DNA of 38,867 nucleotides. It comes from Thermoleophilia bacterium. GTDB taxonomy: Bacteria > Actinomycetota > Thermoleophilia > Gaiellales > Gaiellaceae. The notes beneath the pieces were generated by a model. It was not told the origin of the DNA. It searched no databases and worked only from the letters and a program-made list of their open reading frames with translations. Position numbers and translations under genes: made by a program. Shown piece after piece: positions 14,480-24,273 of this stretch (the first letter of the stretch is position 1; every line of letters starts with the position of its first letter). The stretch covers positions 1 to 38,867 of the forward strand of contig JADGHP010000003.1 of NCBI GenBank assembly GCA_019683855.1. The letters are read 5' to 3'.

Positions 14480-14824
14480 ATGGGATCGCGCCTCCTGCCC
14501 CTGTCGGTCACGATCGCCGCGCTGGCGGCGGCGGCGGGCGGTCTCGAGCGGCTCGCGGTCTACCTCGGCCTGCTCGCGGTTCCGGCTGCCGCAGCCACGG
14601 CGTTCGTCGCGATCAGCGACGCGCTCGAGGGTCGTGCGGCGCGGCTGCGCGCGGTGACGAGCGGGCTCGCGCTCACCCTGCTCGTCCTCGCCTCGGCGGT
14701 GCGGGAGAACGCTCCGCATGGCGGGACCGTCCCGCCGCTCGCGACCTACGCGCTCGTCGGGGCGCTGCTGGCCTACCTCGCGCCGACCGTCGTCTGGGTG
14801 CTCGAGCCGCTCTACCCGCCGCGC
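14480..14824 (+). CDS. Possible four-helix membrane protein with no proper stop codon
   Basis: From ATG 14480 the frame encodes about 115 residues with four hydrophobic helices (approximate residues 5-20, 25-45, 59-75 and 86-110), ending PTVVWVLEPLYPPR just where the convergent nuoN gene begins. Amino-acid use up to here is that of a genuine membrane protein. No stop codon occurs at this point: the frame continues antisense to nuoN and nuoM to 16606, where its product becomes an Arg/Glu/His-rich shadow with no resemblance to a protein family. The end given marks where plausible coding ends. A lost stop codon, a sequencing error, or a false gene in GC-rich DNA are all possible. Confidence 0.4.
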
Positions 14825-16339
14825 TCAGAAGGGCAGCGAGCTTGCTGCGTGCCGCGCGAGGTCGACGAGCGGCTCGACCGCGAACAGGGAGCCGACCGCG
14901 ACCGCGAGCGCGAGTCCGACCGAGACGTGCAGGAGCGCCTCGCGCGGCGGGGAGCCGCCGGCGACCGCCGCCCCGACGCGCAGCTCGTCCGAGGGGCGCA
15001 TGTACATCGCGCGCACGATGCCGAGGTAGTAGTAGAGGCTGACGAGCGTCGCGAGCACGCCCACGATCACGAGCCAGGCCCAGCCGTGGTCGTACGCGGC
15101 CGCGAGCACGTAGAACTTGCCGACGAAGCCGCCGGTGAGCGGCAGGCCCGCGAGTCCGAACAGGAAGAACCACATCGCGACGCCGAGGAACGGCCGCTCC
15201 CAGCCGAAGCCTGCGATGGTGTCGAGCGTCACCGGCACGCCCAGCTCTCGCTCCCGCGCGGCCACGACCGCGAACGAGCCGAACGCCATCGCCGCGTAGG
15301 GGATCAGGTAGTACATGAGCGCCCGTCCGCCGAGGGCCGTCCCGGCGCTCAAGCCGATGAGGACGAAGCCGGCGTGGGAGATCGAGGAGTAGGCGAGGAT
15401 CCGCTTCACGTCCCGCTGCACGAGCGCCGCCAGGTTGCCGATCGTAAGCGACGCGACCGCGATCCCGGCGAACGCCCAGGTCCACAGGCGCGCCTCCTGC
15501 GGGAACGCGGTCGCGAGCACGCGCAGCGCGAGCACGAGCGCCGCCACCTTCGTCGCCGACGACATGAACGCCGTCACGGGCGTCGGCGCGCCCTGGTACA
15601 CGTCGGGCGTCCACATGTGGAACGGCGCCGCCGAGGACTTGAAGGCGAGCCCGGCGATGACGAGCGCGAGCCCGAGCACGAGCAGGACGTCGTGCGAGAG
15701 ACCCCGCGCCGAGACGGCGTGCGCGATCTCGGGGAAGCCGATGCTCCCGGTGGCGCCGTACACGAGCGCGGAGCCGAAGAGGAGCGTCGCGGAGCCGAAC
15801 GAGCCGACGACGAGGTACTTGAGCCCCGCCTCGAGCGAGCCCTCGCGGTCGTAGTCGATCGCGCACATGACGTAGAGGGCGATCGAGAGCCACTCGAGCG
15901 AGAGGAAGAGCGTCATCAGGTTCGCGGCGCCGACGAAGAACGCCATTCCGGCCGCGGACGCGAGCAGCAGCGCGAAGAACTCGGCGACGTGGTCGTCGCG
16001 GCGGCTGCGGTCGGCGTCCCGGCTCCAGCCGGGCATGTGCTCGACGGAGAGCAGCGTCGTGGCGAGCCCGACGGCGCAGACGATCGCCTGCGCGAGCGCG
16101 GTCCAGCGGTCGCGGTAGAAGGCGTTCGCGACGACCCGGTGGCCGCTCGCGCTCGCCACGTACAGCCAGACCGAGGCGACGATGCCGCCGGTGAAGCCGA
16201 GCGCGGCCACGGTCGCTGCGAAGGCGCGCTGGGCGGGCCGCGGCACGAGCACCGCCCCGAGCAGGGCCACGCCGGAGGCTCCGAGCAGCGCCAGGACGGT
16301 CGAGAGCGCGAACCAGTCGACGTGCGGCGCGTGGATCAC
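14825..16339 (-). CDS. nuoN: NADH-quinone oxidoreductase subunit N
   Basis: One of three antiporter-like proton-pumping membrane subunits of complex I (504 residues, ~14 helices). Signatures are FLSLEWLSIALYVMCAIDYD with the conserved channel Glu, YLVVGSFGSATLLFGSALVY, AFKSSAAPFHMWTPDVYQGA with the broken-helix Lys and the WxPDVYxGAPTP motif, and RILAYSSISHAGFVLIGL. GTG 16339 overlaps the nuoM stop (GTGA). It is the last gene of the operon; no clear terminator is visible after it, and a possible membrane-protein frame on the other strand meets its end. Confidence 0.95.
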   Translation of the reverse strand: MIHAPHVDWFALSTVLALLGASGVALLGAVLVPRPAQRAFAATVAALGFTGGIVASVWLYVASASGHRVVANAFYRDRWTALAQAIVCAVGLATTLLSVEHMPGWSRDADRSRRDDHVAEFFALLLASAAGMAFFVGAANLMTLFLSLEWLSIALYVMCAIDYDREGSLEAGLKYLVVGSFGSATLLFGSALVYGATGSIGFPEIAHAVSARGLSHDVLLVLGLALVIAGLAFKSSAAPFHMWTPDVYQGAPTPVTAFMSSATKVAALVLALRVLATAFPQEARLWTWAFAGIAVASLTIGNLAALVQRDVKRILAYSSISHAGFVLIGLSAGTALGGRALMYYLIPYAAMAFGSFAVVAARERELGVPVTLDTIAGFGWERPFLGVAMWFFLFGLAGLPLTGGFVGKFYVLAAAYDHGWAWLVIVGVLATLVSLYYYLGIVRAMYMRPSDELRVGAAVAGGSPPREALLHVSVGLALAVAVGSLFAVEPLVDLARHAASSLPF

Positions 16340-17790
16340 TTGAACTGCCCCTGGACGACGCCGCTCGGCGCGTCGCCGGCGAACGAGTGGTGGCTGATTC
16401 CCGCCGGCCAGGCCGACAGCGCGAGCAGGCAGGCGACGAGCGGGACGACGAGCGCGAGCTCGCCGGGCCGGACGTCCATCGCCTCGTCCGCGACGGCCGG
16501 GCCGCGCGCCTCGTGCAGCACCGCGGAGATGAGCCGCAGCATGTACATCGCGGCGAGCACGATCGCGCCCGCGCCGATCGACGCCCACCACCACGCGCGC
16601 TGGTAGGAGCCGGCGAGGATGAGGAACTCGCCCGCGAACGACGCCGAGCCGGGCACCGCGAGCGCGATGATCCCCACGGTCACGAGCAGCGTCGCGAGCG
16701 CCGGTCGGCCGCGCGCCATCCCGCCCAGCAGCCGGAGCTCGCCGGTCGCCGTCCGTCGCTCGACCGCGCCCGCGATCAGGAACAGCGACGCCGAGATCAG
16801 CCCATGCGCGACCATCTGCAGCACCGCGCCGTCGTAGCCGAGACCCGTACCGGAGAAGAGCCCGAGGGTGATCAGGCCCGACTGGGCGAGCGACGAGTAG
16901 GCGACGACGCCGCGGAAGTCCGGCGAGCGGAAGGCGAGCACCGACCCGTAGACGAGCGTCGCCGCGGCGAGCGCGAGCACCGTCGTCCGGTAGTAGCTCG
17001 TCGGCTCGGGGAAGGTCGGGATCGCGATGCGCAGCATCCCGTACGTGCCCGCTTTGGCGATCACGCCGGACAGCACCGCCGTCACCTCCGCGGGCGCCTC
17101 GCGGTAGGCGTCGGGCAGCCAGCCGTGGAAGGGGAAGAGCGGCGCCTTGACGAGGAAGGCGAGCATGAAGCCGAGGAAGAGCCAGCGGCTCGCGCTCGTC
17201 GGTCCGTCGACGAGGTCGAAGGTGCCTTCCTTCAGGCCGTAGACGACGATTGCGGCGAGCATGAACAGCGAGCCTGCCATCGTGTAGATGAGGAGCTTGA
17301 TCGTGGCGCCGAGGCGTCCCGCGCCGCCCCAGACGCCGACGAGGACGTAGAGCGGGATCAGCATCGCCTCGAAGAAGGCGTAGAAGAGCAGCAGGTCCTG
17401 CGCCACGAAGACGCCCACCGTCGCGCCGGTGAGGAAGAGCTGGAGGCCGAAGTACGCGCGCGGCCGCTCGCGCCCTACCCAGAAGCCGTAGCCGACCGAC
17501 GCGGCCATCGCGACCACGGTCAGGCCGACGAGCCAGAGCGAGAAGCCGTACTCGCCGACGTGGTAGGAGACGTGCAGGTCGCTGAACCACGACGCGCGCT
17601 GCGAGAACTGGAGCCCGCCGGCGTCGAAGTCGAAGCGCGCCGCCTGCTCGATCCACAGCCCGACCTCGACGAGCGAGACGAGCACCGCGAGGCTCCCGGT
17701 CGCGTAGCGGGAGAGCGGCAGCACCCAGACGACGAGCGCCGCCCCGATCGGCAGCCAGATGAGCAGGGAGGTCACCGAGGAGATCGTCAC
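16336..17790 (-). CDS. nuoM: NADH-quinone oxidoreductase subunit M
   Basis: Antiporter-like membrane subunit of complex I (484 residues, ~14 helices). Key elements are LLFYAFFEAMLIPLYVLVGV with the essential Glu, LAFLVKAPLFPFHGWLPDAY with the channel Lys and the HGWLPDAYREAP signature, VIAKAGTYGMLRIAIP, and VVAYSSLAQSGLITLGLF. It starts at GTG 17790, one base after the nuoL stop codon, and overlaps nuoN by four bases. The length is close to the family norm. Confidence 0.96.
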   Translation of the reverse strand: MTISSVTSLLIWLPIGAALVVWVLPLSRYATGSLAVLVSLVEVGLWIEQAARFDFDAGGLQFSQRASWFSDLHVSYHVGEYGFSLWLVGLTVVAMAASVGYGFWVGRERPRAYFGLQLFLTGATVGVFVAQDLLLFYAFFEAMLIPLYVLVGVWGGAGRLGATIKLLIYTMAGSLFMLAAIVVYGLKEGTFDLVDGPTSASRWLFLGFMLAFLVKAPLFPFHGWLPDAYREAPAEVTAVLSGVIAKAGTYGMLRIAIPTFPEPTSYYRTTVLALAAATLVYGSVLAFRSPDFRGVVAYSSLAQSGLITLGLFSGTGLGYDGAVLQMVAHGLISASLFLIAGAVERRTATGELRLLGGMARGRPALATLLVTVGIIALAVPGSASFAGEFLILAGSYQRAWWWASIGAGAIVLAAMYMLRLISAVLHEARGPAVADEAMDVRPGELALVVPLVACLLALSAWPAGISHHSFAGDAPSGVVQGQFK

Positions 17791-17791
17791 G

Positions 17792-19705
17792 TCAGCGCAC
17801 CACGAGGAAGACGATGGCGATCACCGCCGCGCCGGCCGCGAGGAAGAAGGCGTACGTGCGCAGGAGCCCGGTCTGCAGATGGCGCACCAGGCCGCCCGCG
17901 TCGAGCGCCGTCTGCCCGAGATCGGGCCCCGTCTGCAGCACGACCGGCTCCTCGACCTCCCGTCGCAGCCGCGTCGCGAGCACGGCGGCGGGGCGGTAGA
18001 AGAGCGCGTCGTAGGCCTCGTCGAACCAGAGCTTGTGCTCGAGGGCGCGGCGCAGCCACGGCATGGCGGGCACGGCGACGCGGCCCGTGCCGTACACCGC
18101 CCACGCGACGGCGATCCCGAGCGCGCCGGCGGCGACCGTCAACACCGAGGTGAGGTACTCCTGCGTCGAGGTTGGCTCCGCGACGTCGAGCGTCGGCGCG
18201 ACCGTGCGCAGCCAGTCGGTGAGCCACGTCCACTGCGGCGACCACTGGAGCCAGCCGCCGATCGTCGCGAGCACGGCGAGCACCCCGACCGGCGCCAGCA
18301 TCGTCCACGGCCCCTCGCCGCGGTGTGCCGCGCCGTGCCCGGGGTGCGCGCCGGAGCGCTCGCGGACGAACGCGCTCGGCTCGCCCGAAGCCCCGAAGAC
18401 GAGGAACCAAAGCCGGAACGTATACAGGCCCGTGAGGAAGGCGCCCGCGACGCCGCACGCCCAGAACACCCAGCCGTACCAGCCGAGGCCGAGCGTCGAG
18501 GCGACGATCGCGTCCTTGGAGAAGAAGCCGCTGAACGGCGGGATCCCGACGAGCGCGAGCGCCGCGACGAGGAAGCACCACTTGGTGAACGGCATGTAGC
18601 GCCCGATCCCGCGCATGTTGCGGATGTCCTGGTCGCCGGCGAGCGCGTGGATGACGAGGCCCGCGCCCATGAACAGGAGCGCCTTGAAGAACGCGTGCGT
18701 CATCAGGTGGAACATCCCGCTCGCGTACGCGCCGATCCCGGCGCCGAGGAACATGTAGCCGATCTGCGACATCGTCGAGTACGCGATCACGCGCTTGATG
18801 TCCGTCTGGACGAGCGCGACCAGCCCGGCGACGAGCAGCGTGAGCGCGCCGGAGCCGGCTGCGACGAGCTCGATCGTGCGCGCCTGCTCGAAGATGGGAT
18901 GCGTTCGCGCGATGAGGTAGACGCCCGCGGTCACCATCGTCGCGGCGTGGATGAGCGCGCTGACCGGCGTCGGGCCCTCCATCGCGTCCGGCAGCCACGT
19001 GTGCAGCGGGATCTGCGCCGACTTCGCCACCGCACCGCCGAGCAGGCCGAGCGCGACGAGGTCGACGGTCGTCTGCGAGAGGGTGCTCGCGGTCATGAAC
19101 GAGGTGCCGAAGGCGAGCGAGTGCGAGTGGGCGATGAGGACGAAGAACCCGAGCGCCATCGTCGCGTCGCCGATCGCGTTCATCACGAACGCCTTCTTGG
19201 CGGCGGCGACCGCGCTCGGGCGCTCGTGCCAGAAGCCGATCAGCAGGTACGAGGACAGGCCGACGAGGCCCCAGCCGGCGAGCAGAAGCAAGAGGTTCCC
19301 GCCCTCGACGAGCAGGAGCATCGAGAAGACGAACAGCGACATGTAGGCGAAGTAGCGCCGCTCCTCGTCGTCGCCGTCCATGTAGCCGACGGAGTAGAGG
19401 ACGATCAGCGCGCCGACGCCGCTGACGATCAGCATCATCAGCGAGCTGAGCGGGTCGACGAGTACCTCGAGACTGACCTTGAAGCTGCCGCTCTGAAGCC
19501 ACGTCCAGGCGGTGGAGAGCGTGCCGCGGTGGCCGCTCTGGCTGCGCAGGGCGAGGAACGCCCACGCGGCGCCGCCGAAGGCGGTAACGACGCTCGCCGT
19601 CGAGATCCACGCCGCGGCGCGGCGCGAGATGCGCGTGCCGCCGAGCAGGATCAGGATCGTCCCCGCGAGCGGCGCCGCGAGGCAGAGCCACGAGCCGCCG
19701 GTCAT
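17792..19705 (-). CDS. nuoL: NADH-quinone oxidoreductase subunit L
   Basis: The largest proton-pumping subunit of complex I (637 residues), with the extra C-terminal lateral helix lying along NuoM and NuoN. Motifs include YSVGYMDGDDEERRYFAYMS, LLAGWGLVGLSSYLLIGFWH with the channel acid region, AKSAQIPLHTWLPDAMEGPT, RVIAYSTMSQIGYMFLGAG and the THAFFKALLFMGAG helix. The region from ~430 on has a His/Gly-rich loop (GAHPGHGAAHRGEG) before the lateral-helix section. ATG 19705 overlaps the nuoK stop (ATGA). Confidence 0.96.
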   Translation of the reverse strand: MTGGSWLCLAAPLAGTILILLGGTRISRRAAAWISTASVVTAFGGAAWAFLALRSQSGHRGTLSTAWTWLQSGSFKVSLEVLVDPLSSLMMLIVSGVGALIVLYSVGYMDGDDEERRYFAYMSLFVFSMLLLVEGGNLLLLLAGWGLVGLSSYLLIGFWHERPSAVAAAKKAFVMNAIGDATMALGFFVLIAHSHSLAFGTSFMTASTLSQTTVDLVALGLLGGAVAKSAQIPLHTWLPDAMEGPTPVSALIHAATMVTAGVYLIARTHPIFEQARTIELVAAGSGALTLLVAGLVALVQTDIKRVIAYSTMSQIGYMFLGAGIGAYASGMFHLMTHAFFKALLFMGAGLVIHALAGDQDIRNMRGIGRYMPFTKWCFLVAALALVGIPPFSGFFSKDAIVASTLGLGWYGWVFWACGVAGAFLTGLYTFRLWFLVFGASGEPSAFVRERSGAHPGHGAAHRGEGPWTMLAPVGVLAVLATIGGWLQWSPQWTWLTDWLRTVAPTLDVAEPTSTQEYLTSVLTVAAGALGIAVAWAVYGTGRVAVPAMPWLRRALEHKLWFDEAYDALFYRPAAVLATRLRREVEEPVVLQTGPDLGQTALDAGGLVRHLQTGLLRTYAFFLAAGAAVIAIVFLVVR

Positions 19706-20010
19706 CCTCTGAGCTCCGAGAGCCGGTCGACGTCGAGGGCGAGCCGCCGCCGATGCAGCGCGACGACGAGTCCGAGGCCCACGCAGACCTCGGATGCGGC
19801 GACCGCCATCACCGAGAGGGCGAAGATCTGGCCGGCGCCGCCGCGGACATGGCGCGAGAACACGATGAGGGCGAGGTTGGCGCCGTTGAGCATGATCTCG
19901 AGCGAGAGCAGGACGATCAGCGGGTTGCGTCGCACGAGCACGCCGAGCGCGCCGATCCCGAACAGGAACGCGGCCACGCCCAGGTACCAGACGACGCCGG
20001 GCCCGAGCAT
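19702..20010 (-). CDS. nuoK: NADH-quinone oxidoreductase subunit K
   Basis: A small three-helix membrane subunit of complex I (102 residues, a typical length) contributing Glu residues to the proton path. The family block RRNPLIVLLSLEIMLNGANL contains the first essential Glu, and VAASEVCVGLGLVVALHR contains the second, in helix 3. ATG 20010 shares one base with the nuoJ stop codon (TGATG), and its end overlaps nuoL by four bases. Confidence 0.96.
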   Translation of the reverse strand: MLGPGVVWYLGVAAFLFGIGALGVLVRRNPLIVLLSLEIMLNGANLALIVFSRHVRGGAGQIFALSVMAVAASEVCVGLGLVVALHRRRLALDVDRLSELRG

Positions 20011-20618
20011 CAGCGCACTGCCTCCAGGTCGCGCTCGCGCCGCGGCTCCGCGTCCTGCGGCGCCGCTCCGGAATCCTGCCGCCGCGTGTGCGAGCCGAGG
20101 ATGACGCCGCCGACCGCCGCGACGAGCAGCACGATCGAGGTGATCTCGAACGCGAGCAGGTGGTCGGTCAGGAACAGCCGCCCGATCCACTCCGGCGAGC
20201 CGAAGGTCGCGTTCACGTGCTCCGAGCGGCTCAGGCGCCCACCGGCCGAAAGCCCGATCGCGACCACGATCTCGACGAGCAGCGCGCCGGCCGCGAGCAC
20301 CGCGCCGAGCGTCTGCCAGCTCGGCCCGCCCGCCCACGGCGCCTCGCGCCGCGGCCCGACGTACGCGATCACGAACAGGAACATCACCATCACCGCGCCC
20401 GCGTAGACGAGCACCTGGGCCGCCGCCACGAACTCGGCGGAGACGAGCAGGTACATGACCGCGAGCGAGCCGAGGTTCCCGATCAGCGCGAGCGCCGAGT
20501 AGAACGGGTTCGCGAACGAGACGACGGCGACGCTGGAGGCGAGGCACGCGAACGCGGCGATCGCCCAGACCGCCCACACGAGGCCTCCCCCGGCCGAGAT
20601 CGCCAGCACCGCGCTCAC
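20010..20618 (-). CDS. nuoJ: NADH-quinone oxidoreductase subunit J
   Basis: A five-helix membrane subunit of complex I (202 residues). Recognisable parts are VVSFANPFYSALALIGNL, YLLVSAEFVAAAQVLVYAGA and VMVMFLFVIAYVG, the conserved helix 3 with its pi-bulge region, and LAFEITSIVLLVAAVGGVIL in helix 5. The last ~30 residues are hydrophilic (GSHTRRQDSG and a charged tail). Its GTG start at 20618 directly follows the TAG of nuoI with no gap. Confidence 0.95.
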   Translation of the reverse strand: MSAVLAISAGGGLVWAVWAIAAFACLASSVAVVSFANPFYSALALIGNLGSLAVMYLLVSAEFVAAAQVLVYAGAVMVMFLFVIAYVGPRREAPWAGGPSWQTLGAVLAAGALLVEIVVAIGLSAGGRLSRSEHVNATFGSPEWIGRLFLTDHLLAFEITSIVLLVAAVGGVILGSHTRRQDSGAAPQDAEPRRERDLEAVR

Positions 20619-21113
20619 CTACGAGCTGCTCCTGTAGTACGGGATCGGGGTGTCGTAGAGCTCCGCGTCAGCGACCGGCACGCGCTTCATCGGCGGCTCG
20701 AGCAGCATGTCCTTGGTGTAGATCTGGTCGTCGCGGTTGTACTCGGACAGCTCGAAGTCGTTGCCGAGCGTGATCGCGTCGAACGGGCACGCGAGCTCGC
20801 AGTAGCCGCAGAAGATGCAGCGGCTGATGTTGATCTCGTAGATGCGGGCGTAGCGCTCGCCTGCCGAGACGCGGTTCTCGGGTGTGTTCTCCGCGGCGAC
20901 GACGCGGATGCAGTCCGCCGGGCAGGCGGCTGCGCAGAGCGAGCAGCCGACGCACTTCTCGAGCCCGTTCTCGTGCCGCCAGAGCCGGTGCCGGCCGCGG
21001 AAGCGCGGGTAGACGGGCCGCTTGTACTCCGGGTACTGCTGCGTGATGGGCTTGCGGAAGATCTGCTTGAACGTGACCCCGAAGCCCTTCAGGGTGCTCG
21101 CCGGCTGGGTCAT
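20619..21113 (-). CDS. nuoI: NADH-quinone oxidoreductase subunit I
   Basis: Peripheral-arm subunit (164 residues) carrying clusters N6a and N6b, which pass electrons toward NuoB. Two ferredoxin-type motifs are complete: [18 protein letters not shown] and [16 protein letters not shown]. The N terminus [20 protein letters not shown] is the amphipathic helix that docks on the membrane arm, and [10 protein letters not shown] precedes the first cluster as usual. The last residues ([13 protein letters not shown]) are a plain tail. ATG 21113 overlaps the nuoH stop by four bases. Confidence 0.97.
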   Translation of the reverse strand: MTQPASTLKGFGVTFKQIFRKPITQQYPEYKRPVYPRFRGRHRLWRHENGLEKCVGCSLCAAACPADCIRVVAAENTPENRVSAGERYARIYEINISRCIFCGYCELACPFDAITLGNDFELSEYNRDDQIYTKDMLLEPPMKRVPVADAELYDTPIPYYRSSS

Positions 21114-22096
21114 CCGAACGCCACCACCAGCGCGGCGGTCACGACGGCGTTGATCGTCGCGACGGGGAGCAGGACCTTCCAGCCGAAGCGCATCAGCTGG
21201 TCGTAGCGGAGGCGCGGCAGCGTCGTCCGCAGCCAGATGAAGGCGAAGAGCACGGCCGCCATCTTGAGCAGGAACCAGATCGGCCCCAGGTTCCACGGCC
21301 CGTGCCAGCCAGCGAAGAACAGCGTCACCATCAGCCCCGAGAGCGTGATCATGTTGATGTACTCGGCCATCTGGAAGAGGCCCCAGCGCATCCCCGAGTA
21401 CTCGGTGTGGTAGCCGGCGACGAGCTCCTGCTCCGCCTCGGGCAGGTCGAAGGGGGCCCGGCTCGTCTCGGCGATGCCGGCGATGAAGAAGACGAGCATC
21501 CCGACGAACTGCGGGGCGACGAAGGGCAGAAGCTCGCCCTGCCGGTGCACGATCTCGGGCAGGTTGAGCGAGCGGCCGAGGAGGACGACGCCGAGCACGC
21601 TGAGCGCGAGCGAGACCTCGTAGGAGACGAGCTGCGCGCAGGTGCGCATGGTGCCGAGGATCGAGAACTTCGACTCGGAGGCCCAGCCGCCGACGATGAA
21701 GCCGTAGATGCCGAGCGAGCCGAGCGCGAACACGAGCAGCAGGCCGATCGAGACGTTCGCCACCTCGCCGTCGATCCGCCACCCGTTCACGGTCCAGCCG
21801 GGCCCCCACGGGATCACCGAGAAGGCGGCGATCGCGGTGAAAGCGGAGATGATCGGCGCGACGATGTAGGGGATGTCGATCGCGCCGGAGGGGGCGAAGG
21901 CCTCCTTGCGGACGAGCTTGACGAGGTCGGCGATCGGCTGCAGGAGGCCGAACTTGCCGGCCCGGTTGGGCCCGTAACGGAGCTGCATCCGTCCCATCAC
22001 CTTGCGCTCGACGAGCGTCAGGTAGGCGAACAGGCCGAGGAGGAGGTTGACGATGAGGAACGCCTTGAGCAGCGAGATCCACCACGGCTCGGTCAC
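21110..22096 (-). CDS. nuoH: NADH-quinone oxidoreductase subunit H
   Basis: An eight-helix membrane subunit (328 residues) forming much of the quinone chamber at the arm junction. Motifs are [53 protein letters not shown] with conserved acids of the E-channel loop, [20 protein letters not shown] and [20 protein letters not shown] near the end. GTG 22096 overlaps the nuoG stop (GTGA). No residue in these motifs looks unusual. Confidence 0.97.
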   Translation of the reverse strand: MTEPWWISLLKAFLIVNLLLGLFAYLTLVERKVMGRMQLRYGPNRAGKFGLLQPIADLVKLVRKEAFAPSGAIDIPYIVAPIISAFTAIAAFSVIPWGPGWTVNGWRIDGEVANVSIGLLLVFALGSLGIYGFIVGGWASESKFSILGTMRTCAQLVSYEVSLALSVLGVVLLGRSLNLPEIVHRQGELLPFVAPQFVGMLVFFIAGIAETSRAPFDLPEAEQELVAGYHTEYSGMRWGLFQMAEYINMITLSGLMVTLFFAGWHGPWNLGPIWFLLKMAAVLFAFIWLRTTLPRLRYDQLMRFGWKVLLPVATINAVVTAALVVAFG

Positions 22097-24273
22097 GGCG
22101 CTTCCACCTCCTCAGGAGTCGAACGCGCGAGCGAGACGGACCCGGTCAGGCCGTGCGCGTGCTCGGCCGCGACGAGCGCCACGCCGGGGCGCACCTCCCG
22201 GGAGAGCCGCGCCCGCAGCTCGAGCGCCCTCCCGTTCGACGAGAGCGTGACGAGATCGCCGTCCGCGATCCCTCGAGCGCGCGCGTCCGCGCGCGCCAGG
22301 GCGACCTCCGCCGAAGGTCGCTGGAACTGCAGCTCGGGCACGCGCTCGACGGCGGCGCCGGAGAACAGCGGCTTGTAGGCGACGAGCCGGAGATCCCCCG
22401 CGCGCGGCTTCGGCTCGTGCTCCGGGAGCGCCTCCGGGGCGACGTGCTCCGGCGCCTCCGGGTAGCCGCGCAGCGGCGCGCGCTCGCCCACCTCGCCGAA
22501 CGCGAGCCCGCCGTAGACGCGCTCCGAGACCTCGGCGAAGACAGCCGCGGGGTGGGGCGAGATCTCGACGCCGAAGCGGGCGGCGAGCTGCGAGATCCAC
22601 TCGAGCTCGTCCGGGCACGGCGGCGTCGCCGTCCGGCGCAGCCGCTGCAGCCGTCCCTCGAGGTTGACGAAGGTGCCGTCGCGCTCGAGGTAGCTCGTCC
22701 CGGGCAGGACGAGGTCCGCCCAGCCGACCGCGAGGCCGTGGAACATCGAGATCGCGATCACGGCGTCCGCTCGCTCTGCGAGCGACCGGACGCTCGGGTC
22801 TCCCGCCGCCTCGTCGCCGGAGACGACGAGCAGCCCGATCGACTCCGGCTCGGAGCCCTCCTCGTCGCAGCAGGCCGCCCAGGCGTCGGCGACGCCCCGC
22901 CCGTTCGGCGTCTCGGGCAGGTGGAAGGCGCCGCAGCCCTCGCGACCGGCGAGCCCGAGCCGCTCTGCGAGCTTTGCGACGGTCGCGCCGCCGCGGCCGC
23001 CGGGGCCGGACCAGATGAGGACGACGCGCTCCGCGCCGCGCACCGCCTCCTCGTCGACCTCGCGGAGGATCGTCGCGCCGCGGCGGCGGGCGGCCTTGAT
23101 CCAGAGATCGACGATCGGTGCGTGCTCGACCACCGGCACGTCCCCGAGCACGACGACGACGTCGGCCTCGCGGATGGCCGACAGGGGCAGCCGGTAGGCG
23201 TCGAGGGCGCTCGAGACCTCCTCCGGCAGCACGGCCTGGTGCGAGTCGAGCCCGCGTCGCAGCAGCGTCCCGAGCGCGTAGGCGAGCTCGACCGTCTCGG
23301 AGCCGGAGAGCGCGGTCACGATCCGTCCGCGCGCGCCGCGCAGCAGCCGCTCCGCCTCGTCGAGCGCCTCCGTCCACGAGATCGGCTCGAAGCCGCGGCG
23401 GCGCACGCGCTTGATCGGGTCGACGATCCGGTCCGGGGCGCGCAGGTGCGTGAACGCGAAGCGGCCCTTGTCGCAGAGCCAGCCCTCGTCGATCTCGGGG
23501 TGGTTGCGCGAGAGGATCCGTTTCACCTTCCCCTCGCGCACCGTCGCGCTGATATTGCAACCGACCGGGCAGAGGCCGCAGACCGTCGGGACGTTGACGA
23601 TCTCCCACGGGCGTCCCTCGAAGCGGTACTGCGTGGGCAGGAGCGCCCCGACCGGGCACAGCTCGGTGACGTTGCCGGTGAACGGGCCGGTGTACGGCTG
23701 ATCCTCGAAGGTGGTGATCACCGTCATCGCGCCGCGGTTGGCGGAGACGAGCTGCCCGTCCTCGGAGACGGTCTCGCTGAAGCGCGTGCAGCGGTAGCAG
23801 AGGATGCAGCGCTCGCGGTCGAGCGAGATCGCGGGCGAGATCGGGATCGGCTTCTCGAAGGTGAGCTTCTCGAAGCGCATCCGCGTCGTCCCTGGGCCGT
23901 AGCGGAAGGTGAGGTCTTGCAGCGGGCACTCGCCGCCCTTGTCGCAGACGGGGCAATCGAGCGGGTGGTTGACGAGGATGAACTCGAGCGTCGCGTTCTG
24001 GCCCTCGGCGGCCTTCTCGGAGGTGCGCGCGGTCTTCACGACCATCCCGTCCTGTGCGGTCAGGGTGCAGCCGGCCTGTAGCTTCGGCATGCCTTCCACC
24101 TCGACGAGGCACATGCGGCAGGCGCCGACCGGCGGCCCGAGGCGCGGCTCGTAGCAGAAGACGGGGATCTCGATCCCGGCGGCGAGCGCCGTCTCGACCA
24201 GGCCTGTGCCCTTCGGCACCTGCACCTCGCGGTCGTCGATCGTGACCCGCACGAGCTCGGGCGCGCCGCTCAT
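22093..24273 (-). CDS. nuoG: NADH-quinone oxidoreductase subunit G
   Basis: The largest peripheral-arm subunit (726 residues). The N-terminal ferredoxin domain has a [2Fe-2S] site ([20 protein letters not shown] plus a later Cys). Then come the His-Cys site [19 protein letters not shown], the ferredoxin-like [12 protein letters not shown] with ELCPVGALL, and the extra N7 site [20 protein letters not shown] with [10 protein letters not shown]7 occurs only in some bacterial complexes I. The rest (~260-726) is the molybdopterin-oxidoreductase-like domain, including [20 protein letters not shown]. It is of intermediate length for the family. The ATG overlaps the nuoF stop. Confidence 0.96.
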   Translation of the reverse strand: MSGAPELVRVTIDDREVQVPKGTGLVETALAAGIEIPVFCYEPRLGPPVGACRMCLVEVEGMPKLQAGCTLTAQDGMVVKTARTSEKAAEGQNATLEFILVNHPLDCPVCDKGGECPLQDLTFRYGPGTTRMRFEKLTFEKPIPISPAISLDRERCILCYRCTRFSETVSEDGQLVSANRGAMTVITTFEDQPYTGPFTGNVTELCPVGALLPTQYRFEGRPWEIVNVPTVCGLCPVGCNISATVREGKVKRILSRNHPEIDEGWLCDKGRFAFTHLRAPDRIVDPIKRVRRRGFEPISWTEALDEAERLLRGARGRIVTALSGSETVELAYALGTLLRRGLDSHQAVLPEEVSSALDAYRLPLSAIREADVVVVLGDVPVVEHAPIVDLWIKAARRRGATILREVDEEAVRGAERVVLIWSGPGGRGGATVAKLAERLGLAGREGCGAFHLPETPNGRGVADAWAACCDEEGSEPESIGLLVVSGDEAAGDPSVRSLAERADAVIAISMFHGLAVGWADLVLPGTSYLERDGTFVNLEGRLQRLRRTATPPCPDELEWISQLAARFGVEISPHPAAVFAEVSERVYGGLAFGEVGERAPLRGYPEAPEHVAPEALPEHEPKPRAGDLRLVAYKPLFSGAAVERVPELQFQRPSAEVALARADARARGIADGDLVTLSSNGRALELRARLSREVRPGVALVAAEHAHGLTGSVSLARSTPEEVEAP

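Noticed and set aside
16387-24081. Very long open frames antisense to the nuo genes (for example 16387-18153, 17759-20104, 22153-24081 on the + strand).
   Set aside because: Products are Arg/Glu/His-rich with no domain, and they mirror confirmed Nuo genes; stop codons are rare in antisense frames of GC-rich DNA.
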